A DNA stretch of 58,293 nucleotides from Bermanella sp. WJH001 (GCF_030070105.1 NZ_JASJOO010000006.1:357888-416180), one strand, 5' to 3'; positions 18,146-27,420 are shown, counted from the stretch's first letter. Program-made: numbers and translations. The notes: generated by a model from the sequence alone, not told the origin.

Positions 18146-19318
18146 TTAACGTTTTGACTCATTAAAAATCTCACGACCGATTAACATACGGCGTACCTCA
18201 CTGGTGCCGGCGCCAATTTCATACAGTTTAGCGTCGCGTAATAAACGGCCGGTGGCAAAATCATTGATGTAACCATATCCACCTAATAATTGGATGGCAT
18301 CCAATGCCATTTGTGTGGCTTTTTCAGCGGTATACAAAATCACACCTGCGGCATCTTTACGTGTGGTTTCACCGCGATCACAGGCTGCAGCCACGGTGTA
18401 CAAATAGGATTTACAGGCATTCATGCTGGAATACATGTCGGCAATTTTGCCTTGCACTAATTGAAACTCGCCAATGCTTTTACCAAACTGTTCGCGGTCA
18501 TGAATATAAGGAATCACAATATCCATGCACGCTTGCATAATGCCGGTTGGGCCACCTGACAATACCACTCGTTCGTAATCAAGGCCGCTCATTAATACGC
18601 GCACCCCTTGATTTAAACCGCCTAAAATATTTTCTTCTGGCACTTCACAGTCCTGGAAAATTAATTCGCAGGTGTTGGAGCCACGCATACCGAGCTTGTC
18701 GAGTTTTTGTCCGCGGGTGAAGCCAGGAAAATCACGCTCTACAATAAAGGCGGTCATGCCATGGGCGCCTTTTTCAAAATCGGTTTTGGCGTAAATCACA
18801 TATACATCAGCATCTGGGCCATTGGTGATCCACATCTTGCCGCCATTTAAAATGTATTTATCTCCTTTTTTATCCGCGCGTAATTTCATGCTGACTACAT
18901 CTGAGCCGGCATTGGGTTCACTCATGGCAAGGGCGCCAATGTGTTCACCGGAAATTAATTTAGGCAGGTATTTTGCTTTTTGTTCGGCGGAGCCATTTTT
19001 GGTTAATTGATTTACACACAGGTTTGAAAACGCACCATAACTTAAACCAATCGAGGCAGAAGCGCGGCTGATTTCTTCCATGGCGATTACGTGGGCCAGA
19101 TAACCCATGTTGGTGCCGCCGTATTCTTCTTCAGCGGTCACCCCTAAAAGGCCCATATCACCAAACTTCTTCCAAAGCTGATTAGGGAAGGCGTTTTCTT
19201 TATCTGTGGTGTCGGCCAGTGGGGCGATTTCACGGCTGGCAAATTCGTTGACTTGAGCGCGCATCATGTCGATGGTCTCGCCTAAGCCAAAATTCAGTTC
19301 ACTGTAGATGGATTTCAT
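18146..19318 (-). CDS. liuA: Isovaleryl-CoA dehydrogenase
   Basis: This 390-residue acyl-CoA dehydrogenase oxidises isovaleryl-CoA to 3-methylcrotonyl-CoA with FAD, passing electrons to electron-transfer flavoprotein. [14 protein letters not shown] and [19 protein letters not shown] are the FAD/substrate motifs. The catalytic glutamate lies in [15 protein letters not shown] (about residue 250), the position characteristic of isovaleryl-CoA dehydrogenases rather than of short-chain acyl-CoA dehydrogenases. [12 protein letters not shown] and [19 protein letters not shown] complete the C-terminal domain. It is the first structural gene after liuR, 149 bases downstream of it. Confidence 0.95.
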   Translation of the reverse strand: MKSIYSELNFGLGETIDMMRAQVNEFASREIAPLADTTDKENAFPNQLWKKFGDMGLLGVTAEEEYGGTNMGYLAHVIAMEEISRASASIGLSYGAFSNLCVNQLTKNGSAEQKAKYLPKLISGEHIGALAMSEPNAGSDVVSMKLRADKKGDKYILNGGKMWITNGPDADVYVIYAKTDFEKGAHGMTAFIVERDFPGFTRGQKLDKLGMRGSNTCELIFQDCEVPEENILGGLNQGVRVLMSGLDYERVVLSGGPTGIMQACMDIVIPYIHDREQFGKSIGEFQLVQGKIADMYSSMNACKSYLYTVAAACDRGETTRKDAAGVILYTAEKATQMALDAIQLLGGYGYINDFATGRLLRDAKLYEIGAGTSEVRRMLIGREIFNESKR

Positions 19319-19467
19319 TTGGTTTCTCCACGCGATTGGGTCTTAGTGACTCATAACGCGCCCTTTATGGTTTAGTTGTTTATTTTATTTTTATTATTCA
19401 ACCGAAATACAAAATGATTTTCAGTGTGTTGTTTTTGTGAATTTCTAAACGTGTTGTTCGGGTTGCT

Positions 19468-19863
19468 TTAATTGGTAGCAGAGGTGTTTAGGGCCTCTTT
19501 TACTCTTGTTTCATGTTCATCTAATTCGAGCAGCATGACTTGGATGTCATTCATTTGCTGCTGCAGTCGTTCACGGCTTTCGATTACTTTTTCTAGTACT
19601 TTTTGGTACTGAGCCTGATTATTTTGTTCGGGTTTATACATTTGAATCAAATCGCGACTTTCTGCCAAAGACCAGCCCAAACGTTTACCCCGTAAAATCA
19701 GCTTTAAGGTGGTGTAATCTTTTTGGCTGTATAGGCGCTTTTGGCCTTCACGTTTGGGCGATAGTAGGCCCTCACTTTCGTAAAAACGTATGGTGCGCGT
19801 GGTGATATCAAAGCGCTGTGCTAAATCACTAATGGTGTAAATTTTCGTTTTTTGTTTGTTCAT
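19468..19863 (-). CDS. liuR: MerR family regulator of leucine/isovalerate catabolism
   Basis: With ATG 19863 the product has 131 residues and begins right before the MerR helix-turn-helix: YTISDLAQRFDITTRTIRFYESEGLLSPKREGQKRLY. A long dimerisation helix follows (residues about 75-125). No cysteine cluster is present, so it is not a metal sensor. The frame extends to 19995, but the extra 44 residues would cross the operator. By position and length it is LiuR, which represses liu genes until a pathway intermediate is present. The palindrome at 19882-19899 upstream of its start suggests autoregulation. Confidence 0.92.
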   Translation of the reverse strand: MNKQKTKIYTISDLAQRFDITTRTIRFYESEGLLSPKREGQKRLYSQKDYTTLKLILRGKRLGWSLAESRDLIQMYKPEQNNQAQYQKVLEKVIESRERLQQQMNDIQVMLLELDEHETRVKEALNTSATN

Positions 19864-19881
19864 GACTTTATTTAAAATCAA

Positions 19882-19899
19882 GTTGACGTTTACGTCAAC
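19882..19899 (-). promoter_or_regulatory. LiuR-type operator overlapping a promoter -35
   Basis: GTTGACGTTTACGTCAAC is an 18-bp near-perfect palindrome (only the two centre bases break it), 19 bases before the liuR start. On the minus strand TTGACG of the palindrome can act as -35 with TTAAAT 17 bases on as -10, so a bound regulator would block or remodel polymerase contact. It agrees in form with the LiuR palindromes described for proteobacteria. Confidence 0.8.
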
Positions 19900-20175
19900 G
19901 TCATGTTTTGTTTGTGTATGACAATGGTGATATTTTGACCTTGATGCACATGAATTTTGCGCCAAATTAGAGCGCTTGCTTGGTTTGTTATGCACAAAAC
20001 TAAATCAATGGATAAAAAGTACACAGGTGATAAGTATTTTGGCTGAGTAGATCTATTGACTTAAATAAGTGATTGAAAAATAAAGGAAAAATTAATTGTT
20101 TGAAAAAAAAACAATTTAAGCTACTACTAGATTCCATGCAGGTTTGCGCGAGTTTTCAAATAGTTATTAACCAAG

Positions 20176-20198
20176 TTATCCACAGATATTGTGGGTAA
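20176..20198. promoter_or_regulatory. Pair of inverted DnaA-box-like sequences
   Basis: TTATCCACA at 20176-20184 is a consensus DnaA box; TGTGGGTAA at 20190-20198 is its inverted form with one mismatch (TTACCCACA). The 5-base spacing and head-to-head order are visible. They lie in the 489-base gene-free stretch between liuR and the transglutaminase-like gene; apart from these boxes and the LiuR operator I see nothing else in that stretch. No replication gene is nearby, so this is not argued to be an origin. Confidence 0.5.
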
Positions 20199-20352
20199 CC
20201 TAGGTAAACCCAATGAAAGCCTGATATTTACTATACAAACGTTTGAAAAATGAGGCGATAAGCCTCAGGTCAGTGGTATTGGTAGATGTGGTTATTGGCC
20301 AAAACTGGCAAAAAGGTTCTAATGCTTCTCATCCGAATTTTAGGAATTCATC

Positions 20353-21000
20353 ATGGTAGCCACCTTATCGTCATCTGCATTTTTTGATTTCAACCATCCA
20401 AAAGTGATGGCGTTGAATGTAAACGTCACCCATGAACACATGAGCGACACTGAAAAGGCGGTGGCGCTGTATTACGCAGTACGTGATGGCATTAAATATA
20501 ACCCGTATGTATTTGAGGCGGACCCTGTGACCTTAAGTGCGAGCCATTGCTTAGAAGCGGGACAGTCCTATTGTATTCCCAAAGCCATTTTGCTGGGCGC
20601 TTTGTGTCGTTTAAATGGTATTGAGGCCAGAATTGGTCTGGCAGATGTGCGTAATCACCTATCCAGCCCAGCATTGATAAAGTGGCTACGCAGCGATGTA
20701 TTTGTGATGCATGGCTACACAGAAATTAAGCTGGAGGGTAAGTGGGTAAAAGCCACCCCAGCGTTTGATAAGGTGTTGTGTGAGCGTATGGGGGTTGAGC
20801 CACTAGAATTTAACGGCCGTGATGATTCTATTTTTCATGAGTTTAATGGTGAAGGCCATCGTCATATGGAGTATGTGCAAGAACACGGTCATTTTGATGA
20901 CGTACCGTTTGATTTTATTGTGACTGGGGTTGCTAAGGCGTATCCCCATTTAATCAATGGGCATAAACCTGACCCTAAACGGCAATTAATAGATGAATAA
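20353..21000 (+). CDS. Transglutaminase-like domain protein
   Basis: This 215-residue cytoplasmic protein has the papain-like transglutaminase core. C74 in AGQSYCIPKAILLGALCRLNGI, H120 in FVMHGYTEIKLEGKW and D139 in ATPAFDK form the expected Cys-His-Asp triad. YYAVRDGIKYNPYVF before the cysteine is also typical. Bacterial members are often proteases or amidases with unknown substrates. It carries no signal peptide or membrane segment, so it probably acts in the cytoplasm. It precedes a TonB-dependent receptor by 36 bases, yet no functional link is known. Confidence 0.88.
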   Translation: MVATLSSSAFFDFNHPKVMALNVNVTHEHMSDTEKAVALYYAVRDGIKYNPYVFEADPVTLSASHCLEAGQSYCIPKAILLGALCRLNGIEARIGLADVRNHLSSPALIKWLRSDVFVMHGYTEIKLEGKWVKATPAFDKVLCERMGVEPLEFNGRDDSIFHEFNGEGHRHMEYVQEHGHFDDVPFDFIVTGVAKAYPHLINGHKPDPKRQLIDE

Positions 21001-21036
21001 GCCAGCTAGATGCACATTCACTGCTAAACTTTATGC

Positions 21037-23058
21037 ATGAATAAATGCACTTTTCTTGTTTTATCCAGCTTCTACATTCCTATTTGCTTTGCCCAAGAGC
21101 AGGATATTTTTGAGCTTAGCTTAGAGCAACTCATTAATATGCCGGTAGCGGTGGCTGCTACTGGCAAAAAAACGCAAGTGAGTGCCCCTGCCTCGGTGAC
21201 TGTGTATGACCAGAGTCACTTACAACAACTTAACCGCTACAGCTTGGCTGAATTGGCTGATGTGACACCTGGTTTTGCGAGTTATGAGATATATGGAGAA
21301 AAGGTATTTATTAGTCGCGGTCAGAAAGCAGGTAGCTTCGAGAATAATAAACACCTAGTTATAGTGGATGGGATTGCTGTTAATCACGCCCGATCAAATA
21401 AAGCGCCAACCGACTATGAACTCCCTTTATTTTTTGCAGATAAGGTGGAGTTTATGCGCGGACCAGATTCAGCCCTGCATGGAGTTGGGGCGTTTTATGG
21501 CGTGGTTAATATCCAGTCTAAAACACAGCAAGGTGGTGCCCAGCAATATCGCTATAACCAAGATCAACAAGATGTAATGTTTAATAGTCAGAATAAACAG
21601 CAAGGCTTATATGCAGGTTACCAGCAACAGCAAGCAAGCCTTCAACCTGTTGGACCAAATTTCTCGTCGCAGCAGCTTTATCGAGATCAACAACGTAGCC
21701 AGTTTTTATATGGTAAACAAACCATTCAAATCGAGAACCATTCGCTTCAGCTTGGTTTAATGTATTTGGCTCGTCGCTCAGGTTTAGGGGAGCACTGGAC
21801 AGGGGATTTTTCGTTTGCAGCTAACGACCTTTCATGGACCACAAGTATTGCGTTTATTAAATATCAACATATGGCTAAAGAGGCAAAAATCGAGGCGAGT
21901 CTACAAATAAATCAAGGCACCGAAACTGGTTATGTGACACCATTTACACGAGATGAAGTAACCAGTGCTAATGGTACTGGTAATGTGTTTAGTGCCTACA
22001 ATGTGTCTGTATTAAAAACCATTGCAAATTTGAATTGGAGCCAACAACGTGATGGGGTGCAATGGCAGCTTGGCCTCAGTTATGACGAGTCTCATAACCA
22101 AACACCTGATAGTTTTTTGTTAACCGTTAATGCTGACAATGTAGATGATAATGATCCCGTGACAACCCCTTATTTATTTACGGATGTTATTTCATCTCAA
22201 GTTAAAAATTATGCACTGCATGGTAATGGTGAATTAGAACTTTGGGGGAATACGTTTTCTGTGGGGGCTCGTTATGATCATGGACATTACCTATCAGACT
22301 CATTTGATCAGTTGAGCCCTCGTTTTAGTATGGTACGTGATTTGACCAATGATGTGACATTTAAGCTTTCTTATCGCTCAGCGCTTAGATCACCAGGGTT
22401 AAAAGAGTACACCTTGAATTCTGAACTTATCAGTCAGTTGAATGCCTTGAATCTTGATACAACCGTGGTTAAAAAACTAGAAGCTGAAACCTTTACCAAT
22501 TTTGAAATGAATTTGGTTCTAACAGGTGAACGCAGTTTATGGCAACTTAATATTTTTCAAAACACCACCAAAAATGTCTTGGATAGCAGTCAATTATCCC
22601 TAGAGGATAACAATTCCAATACCTTAGTTTTTAATCGCTTTACCAATGATTCAGGTAAGGTATCAGCTACAGGAGCTGAGGTTGAAGCCCGTTATTATTT
22701 TGATGAGGATCGTTATATAAATGCCAATTTAAGTTATGCTCGCGCTGAAGATGATGCCGGAGATGTGATTGCAGATGTGCCAGATTGGAGTGCCAATATT
22801 TGGTTTAATCACAAGATTGAACGCTGGTCCTTTACACCTCTTGTGCATTATCAGCATGCTTATTATGGCGTATCGCAATCCGGTGACGGTATATTGAGTT
22901 TTGATATAAATGGCCATTACCAATTCACCAAACAGCACACGTTGAGTTTTGGGTTATTGAATGCCACTAATGAAAAAAATTATTACAGCTTGGATGGTGA
23001 AGATAGAATACCACTGGCTGGTAGAGTATTTTCTATTAGCTACATAGCGCGCTTATAA
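21037..23058 (+). CDS. TonB-dependent outer membrane receptor
   Basis: This 673-residue receptor begins with a signal peptide (MNKCTFLVLSSFYIPICFA) and FELSLEQLINMPVAVAATGKKTQ, a TonB-box-proximal start seen in receptors with a short N-terminus. The plug domain includes APASVTVYDQSHLQQL, FISRGQ and VEFMRGPDSALHGVGAFYGVVNIQS. A 22-strand beta barrel with typical YRSALRSPGLKEY and ending FSISYIARL (C-terminal aromatic region) follows. The ligand cannot be told; no siderophore or vitamin genes are next to it. The 36-base gap from the transglutaminase-like gene makes co-transcription possible. Confidence 0.9.
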   Translation: MNKCTFLVLSSFYIPICFAQEQDIFELSLEQLINMPVAVAATGKKTQVSAPASVTVYDQSHLQQLNRYSLAELADVTPGFASYEIYGEKVFISRGQKAGSFENNKHLVIVDGIAVNHARSNKAPTDYELPLFFADKVEFMRGPDSALHGVGAFYGVVNIQSKTQQGGAQQYRYNQDQQDVMFNSQNKQQGLYAGYQQQQASLQPVGPNFSSQQLYRDQQRSQFLYGKQTIQIENHSLQLGLMYLARRSGLGEHWTGDFSFAANDLSWTTSIAFIKYQHMAKEAKIEASLQINQGTETGYVTPFTRDEVTSANGTGNVFSAYNVSVLKTIANLNWSQQRDGVQWQLGLSYDESHNQTPDSFLLTVNADNVDDNDPVTTPYLFTDVISSQVKNYALHGNGELELWGNTFSVGARYDHGHYLSDSFDQLSPRFSMVRDLTNDVTFKLSYRSALRSPGLKEYTLNSELISQLNALNLDTTVVKKLEAETFTNFEMNLVLTGERSLWQLNIFQNTTKNVLDSSQLSLEDNNSNTLVFNRFTNDSGKVSATGAEVEARYYFDEDRYINANLSYARAEDDAGDVIADVPDWSANIWFNHKIERWSFTPLVHYQHAYYGVSQSGDGILSFDINGHYQFTKQHTLSFGLLNATNEKNYYSLDGEDRIPLAGRVFSISYIARL

Positions 23059-23141
23059 AATCCCAGAGGGTATCTTTGGCATTTTTATCTGTGCGATAAC
23101 CTATAGTTACTCAATAAGCTCAATTAATTGGCCGATTTTTT

Positions 23142-23858
23142 TTACCACTTAAGTGGCCATTCAAAACGCTCAAAGAGTTGTGCCATATCCCCTTCAATAG
23201 GTGCACTAATGGTAATGGGCAGTTGAGTAACAGGGTGGGTGATGATCAGTTGTGCCGCATGCAACAGCAGCCTTGGGCATTCAAAATGTTCACCCACATA
23301 ACGATTGTATTTGCCTTTGCCATATCGGGCATCACCAATAATGGGGTGACTTAAGTGTTTTAAGTGGCGGCGTATTTGGTGGGTGCGACCTTGAAAAGGC
23401 TGAGCTTTAACTAATCCAAAACGGCTTTGAGGGTATTTGTCGATAGGGGCATCCACTTCAATTTGGGCAAGGGGGGTAAACAAGGTTTGTGCGTCTTGTT
23501 CGGTGTCGCTGTCTTGCCCGTAATCGGCCATGCCTTTTAGTGGGTGGTCTACCTTGATGGTGTCTTTTAACCAGCCGCGTACTACGGCTAAATAGGTTTT
23601 TTCGGCCTCATGCCATTGGCTTTGCACTTGTTGTGCAAGCTCGCCACTAAACGCAAATAATAAAACCCCGCTGGTGGGGCGATCTAAACGATGCACAGGA
23701 AAAACATGTTTGCCCACCATGTCACGCACAGTTTGCAGAGCGAATTCTTTTGCGTCTTTGGCTACCCAGCTTTTATGCACCAGTAAACCACTGGGTTTGT
23801 TCACAGCAATCAGGTGTTCATCTTGGAAAAGAATAGGCAAGGTTAATGGCTGGCTCAT
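23142..23858 (-). CDS. truC: tRNA pseudouridine(65) synthase TruC
   Basis: This 238-residue RluA-family enzyme isomerises uridine 65 in tRNA. VNKPSGLLVHKSWV and HVFPVHRLDRPTSGVLLFA carry the family signatures; the catalytic aspartate is D59 in HRLDR. GRTHQIRRHLKHLSHPIIGDARYG is the second RluA motif. The resemblance of the first 60 residues to E. coli TruC is close. AAAGG lies upstream of the ATG. A short upstream reading frame that duplicates the first 30 codons ends in ATGA at this start. Confidence 0.9.
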   Translation of the reverse strand: MSQPLTLPILFQDEHLIAVNKPSGLLVHKSWVAKDAKEFALQTVRDMVGKHVFPVHRLDRPTSGVLLFAFSGELAQQVQSQWHEAEKTYLAVVRGWLKDTIKVDHPLKGMADYGQDSDTEQDAQTLFTPLAQIEVDAPIDKYPQSRFGLVKAQPFQGRTHQIRRHLKHLSHPIIGDARYGKGKYNRYVGEHFECPRLLLHAAQLIITHPVTQLPITISAPIEGDMAQLFERFEWPLKW

Positions 23859-23992
23859 AGAAAACCTTTATCGGTATTCATTTTTTTGCAGCGCTGAATG
23901 GCTACCCAGCTTTTAGGTACCAGTAAGCCGCAGGGTTTGTTCACAGCAATCAGGTACTCGTCTTGAAATAATATGGGCAGGGTTAAGGTCAT
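23855..23992 (-). pseudogene. Divergent duplicate of the truC 5' end, 45-codon open frame
   Basis: On the minus strand from ATG 23992 the frame reads MTLTLPILFQDEYLIAVNKP and then CGLLVPKSWVA, matching TruC residues 5-33 (LTLPILFQDEHLIAVNKP, SGLLVHKSWVA). About 14 of 80 aligned bases differ, several at third positions. After homology ends the frame continues 14 codons and stops at a TGA overlapping the truC ATG (ATGA). It has no clear ribosome site. It is a fragment of another truC-like gene or an old partial duplication; whether it is translated is unknown. Confidence 0.85.
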
Positions 23993-24044
23993 AGCAGGCA
24001 AAAGCGCTATTGTAGCAATAACCCAAAGCGTGTGTAATTAAGTT

Positions 24045-25052
24045 TTAAGCGGCACTTTTAATGGATGATTTGCTGTTTGGTTGGGATTGAGCCTGCCACC
24101 ACTGGAAGGTTTCTTCGAGCATTTGCTCAAGGTCCAGTGAGTTTTTATATTGTAACTCACGCTTTGCTTTATCACTGCAAGCGGTGACGTTAGCACATAA
24201 TACATACGCGGTTTCAAGACTGATTCTGGGTTCGCTTCGGGTTATGTGGCTAAACAAGGATTGACTAAACCCAGTGCATTTCAATAACCAGCTGGGCATG
24301 ACACGAGCGGGAATAGGGCGTTGTAAACGTTTAGCTACCCAGCGATAAATATGGGCAAGATCCGTGGTTGGGCCGGATAGAATGTAGTTTTCACCACGCT
24401 TACCATGGATAAACGCTTGAACATGGGCCTTAGCCACATCTTCTACATAACAAAAGGACTTTGTCCCTGGAGGTATCCCAGGTAGACGTCCTTCATTGAT
24501 GCAGTTAAACATGCGTACCCAGTTTTGCTGGTCTCTTGGGCCGATCACGGCGCTTGGGTTTAGGATGACCACATCAAGCCCTTTTTTGAGGTATTCGCGC
24601 ATGACCTCTTCAGCTAGATACTTACTGCGATAATACGCAATAGGGCTGTCGATGCCTCGCATTTCGCTGTATTCATCCACATCCCCGTCATGGAAACCGT
24701 ACACCGCTAGTGAGCTGGTATGAATAAAACGAATGGCATTTTTTTCAAGTGCTACCTTGGCTAAATTTTGTGTGCCCAGCACATTAGTTTGATATTGGCG
24801 ACGGTGATTTAAGCTCCAATTGCTGGTGTCACAAGCTAGGTGAAAGACGGCGTCAACGGACTCAGGCATGGCGCAGCGTAAGCTTTGTATGTCATTCAGC
24901 TGGGCTTGCTGCCAATGAATATTTCCATGTTCGCAGTCATAGGTTGTGTCTGCATCGCGATATATAGCTGTAACTTGCCAACCCTGATTGAGCAGCTGCT
25001 CAATAAGGTGTTGGCCGATGAAACCTGTGGCACCTGTGACAAATGCATGCAT
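24045..25052 (-). CDS. NAD(P)-dependent epimerase/dehydratase (extended SDR)
   Basis: This 335-residue protein starts with the nucleotide-binding motif VTGATGFIGQHL (GxxGxxG) and has the SDR catalytic elements HTSSLAVYG and YYRSK (YxxxK, about residue 141-145). NPSAVIGPRD is typical of extended SDRs acting on nucleotide sugars or on 3-beta-hydroxysteroid/dihydroflavonol-like substrates. Neighbouring genes do not indicate a substrate. It is transcribed towards truC and divergent from cmoA. Confidence 0.85.
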   Translation of the reverse strand: MHAFVTGATGFIGQHLIEQLLNQGWQVTAIYRDADTTYDCEHGNIHWQQAQLNDIQSLRCAMPESVDAVFHLACDTSNWSLNHRRQYQTNVLGTQNLAKVALEKNAIRFIHTSSLAVYGFHDGDVDEYSEMRGIDSPIAYYRSKYLAEEVMREYLKKGLDVVILNPSAVIGPRDQQNWVRMFNCINEGRLPGIPPGTKSFCYVEDVAKAHVQAFIHGKRGENYILSGPTTDLAHIYRWVAKRLQRPIPARVMPSWLLKCTGFSQSLFSHITRSEPRISLETAYVLCANVTACSDKAKRELQYKNSLDLEQMLEETFQWWQAQSQPNSKSSIKSAA

Positions 25053-25214
25053 AGTGATTTACGACTTAACAACGACAGATGTTTCAGCCTACTCCCCTTT
25101 GTTTATGGTCTCTAGGGTGTTTTAAGTCAGTTTGTTGGTAAAAGCGGGTCTCAAAGGTGAAACCATGGCCTATATTGAGTAGAATGCAGCCCCTTTTTAT
25201 GAGCCTGGTGCGTT

Positions 25215-25937
25215 ATGTCCCGCGACCGTATATACGCTGAAGACCGTGAAGCCTTAGATGCTTTTGCCTTTGATGAAGCTGTTGCTCGTGTTTTTCCTGA
25301 CATGATTAAACGCTCAGTCCCCGGCTACACCATGATTATTCCAATGATTGGCATTATCACGGAGCAGTATGCACAAGCGAATAGCCATTTATATGATTTA
25401 GGCTGCTCTCTTGGCTCTTCATTATTGGCCATGCGCCATGGTGTGAAAGTAGATGGCTGTAAAGTAGTGGGCATTGATAACGCGGCAGCCATGTTAAAAC
25501 GTTGCCAAAGTTATGTGGATATCGATACCGCCACCGTACCGGTTGAATTAGTGGAGGGGGACGCCACTAATTATGATTACAGTCACGCATCTGTGGTAAC
25601 CCTTAACTTTACGCTGCAGTTTATACCACTAGAAAAACGCCAAGCATTAATTCAACGTTTGTACGATGCCATGTTGCCTGGTGGCGCGTTAATTCTGTCA
25701 GAAAAAATCAGTTTTGATGAACCAGAACAAACCTTGCAGCAAGAACTGCATTGGGATTTCAAACGAGCCAATGGCTACAGCGATTTAGAAGTGAGCCAAA
25801 AACGCAGCGCATTAGAGAACGTTTTAGTCCCAGAAACGGCTCATGATCATATTCAACGTTTAAAGCAAGCGGGTTTCTCAAAAGCCTATACGTGGTATCA
25901 ATGCTTTAACTTCACTTCGTTTATTGCGGTTAAATAA
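25215..25937 (+). CDS. cmoA: Carboxy-S-adenosyl-L-methionine synthase
   Basis: CmoA makes carboxy-SAM from SAM and prephenate. The 240-residue sequence matches throughout: RDRIYAEDREALDAFAFDEAVARVFPDMIKRSVPGYTMII and the SAM-binding DLGCSLGSSLLAMRHGV, then VTLNFTLQFIP. It lies five bases before cmoB, so the two form an operon that makes carboxy-SAM and at once uses it to modify wobble uridine 34 in tRNA. Confidence 0.96.
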   Translation: MSRDRIYAEDREALDAFAFDEAVARVFPDMIKRSVPGYTMIIPMIGIITEQYAQANSHLYDLGCSLGSSLLAMRHGVKVDGCKVVGIDNAAAMLKRCQSYVDIDTATVPVELVEGDATNYDYSHASVVTLNFTLQFIPLEKRQALIQRLYDAMLPGGALILSEKISFDEPEQTLQQELHWDFKRANGYSDLEVSQKRSALENVLVPETAHDHIQRLKQAGFSKAYTWYQCFNFTSFIAVK

Positions 25938-25942
25938 TTCCC

Positions 25943-26956
25943 ATGGAACTCACTGAAAATTGGTTTAATCATTATTACCAAGATCTTGTTGAATTTATGC
26001 AAACGGAAAAACAACCGTTTTATAAATGGGGAGAGGTAATTGAGCAGCAATTGCATGAATTTTATGTGGCCACTCCCCATGGCGATATGCAGCGCTGGCT
26101 TGATGCGTTTTTGCAATTACCAGAATTAAATAATGTGACTTGTGAGCTTAATCAAAGCGCGGTGACATTTCAGAGTGACCACATCACGGGCGAACAAAAT
26201 CAACAAGTGCTGGCGGCTTTACAAGGTTTAATGCCTTGGCGAAAAGGGCCGTTTCAGTTTTTTGATACATTCGTTGAAACCGAGTGGCGCAGTGATTGGA
26301 AATGGGATCGTATTGAGCCGCACTTAGCGCCATTAAGCGGTCGTACAATTTTAGATGTGGGTTGTGGTAGTGGTTATCACATGTGGCGCATGTTGGGTGC
26401 TGGGGCTAAACGAGTTGTGGGTGTTGACCCTAGTAAATTATTTTTTTGGCAATTTGAAGCGGCTAAAAAATACGTCAGCGCAGCAAAAAAAGAAAACATC
26501 CCGGTGCATTTATTACCGTTTAAAATGGAAGATGTGCCTGCAAACTTAAAAGCGTTTGATACCGTGTTTAGTATGGGGGTGTTGTATCATCGTAAATCGC
26601 CTCTGGATCATTTAACCGAATTACAACAAGCCCTTCGCCCTGGTGGTGAAGTGGTATTGGAAACCTTAGTGATTGAAGGAGAAGAGGGCGAAGTACTGGT
26701 GCCAGATGATCGTTACGCTATGATGCGTAACGTGTGGTTTTTACCCAGTGCAAAAACCTTATGCCAATGGATGCGCCGTTTAGGGTTTAAAAATGTGCGT
26801 ATCGTTGAGCAAAACTATACGACTTTAGAAGAGCAGCATACCACGCAGTGGATGGGGTTTAATTCGTTAAAAGATTTTTTAGACCCAAATGATCCCCGCA
26901 AAACCTTAGAAGGGCACCCAGCTCCGTTACGCGCAACCATAATTGCAAACGTTTAA
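25943..26956 (+). CDS. cmoB: tRNA U34 carboxymethyltransferase
   Basis: CmoB transfers the carboxymethyl group from carboxy-SAM to 5-hydroxyuridine 34, giving cmo5U in tRNAs that read four-fold codon boxes. The 337-residue protein has the SAM-type motif ILDVGCGSGYHMWRML and the CmoB-specific GPFQFFDTFVETEWRSDWKWDR and SMGVLYHRKSPLDHL. Its stop TAA overlaps the stop of the convergent ybaK gene within a TTAA. Confidence 0.96.
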   Translation: MELTENWFNHYYQDLVEFMQTEKQPFYKWGEVIEQQLHEFYVATPHGDMQRWLDAFLQLPELNNVTCELNQSAVTFQSDHITGEQNQQVLAALQGLMPWRKGPFQFFDTFVETEWRSDWKWDRIEPHLAPLSGRTILDVGCGSGYHMWRMLGAGAKRVVGVDPSKLFFWQFEAAKKYVSAAKKENIPVHLLPFKMEDVPANLKAFDTVFSMGVLYHRKSPLDHLTELQQALRPGGEVVLETLVIEGEEGEVLVPDDRYAMMRNVWFLPSAKTLCQWMRRLGFKNVRIVEQNYTTLEEQHTTQWMGFNSLKDFLDPNDPRKTLEGHPAPLRATIIANV

Positions 26957-27420
26957 TTTTTGATATTGCAAAATTGAGCGCCGCAAAGAGTTTGTAGATC
27001 TTGCGGCGCTAATTCAATTTCTAATCCTCGTTTACCAGCACTGACAAACACGGTGCTAAAATCTAACGCGGACTCATCAATTAATGTGAGTAAGCGTTTC
27101 TTTTGCCCTAATGGGCTCACACCACCAAGCACATAACCCGTGCTGCGCATGACATCATTTTTATCGGCCATCACGGCTTTTTTGGCTTTTGCATGTTTGG
27201 CGGCTGATTTTAGATTGAGTGTATGGCTCACTGGAATGACACAGACGGCCAATGATTGATTCTCTAACTGAATGACAAGAGTTTTAAATACCTGAGATTG
27301 TGGCACGCCTAGTTTTTCACTGGCCTCTTCACCAAACGATGGGTGATTAGGATCATGTTTATATTCGTGAATGGTGTGTTGTATCTTTTGTTTTTGTGCA
27401 AGTTTAATGGCAGGGGTCAT
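26953..27420 (-). CDS. ybaK: Cys-tRNA(Pro)/Cys-tRNA deacylase YbaK
   Basis: This 155-residue protein belongs to the YbaK/EbsC family, which hydrolyses cysteine wrongly attached to tRNA-Pro. HTIHEYKHDPNHPSFGEEASEKLGV and QVFKTLVIQLENQSLAVCVIPV, followed by VLGGVSPLGQKKRL, are family signatures; the lysine in FKTL is the conserved active-site residue. Its last codon overlaps the cmoB stop from the other strand. Confidence 0.92.
   Translation of the reverse strand: MTPAIKLAQKQKIQHTIHEYKHDPNHPSFGEEASEKLGVPQSQVFKTLVIQLENQSLAVCVIPVSHTLNLKSAAKHAKAKKAVMADKNDVMRSTGYVLGGVSPLGQKKRLLTLIDESALDFSTVFVSAGKRGLEIELAPQDLQTLCGAQFCNIKN

Noticed and set aside
19864-19995. N-terminal extension of liuR
   Set aside because: It would place coding sequence over the operator and promoter, and MerR proteins begin right before the helix-turn-helix.
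20161-20352. Replication origin
   Set aside because: Only two DnaA-like boxes are present, without an AT-rich 13-mer array, dnaA, dnaN or gidA nearby.
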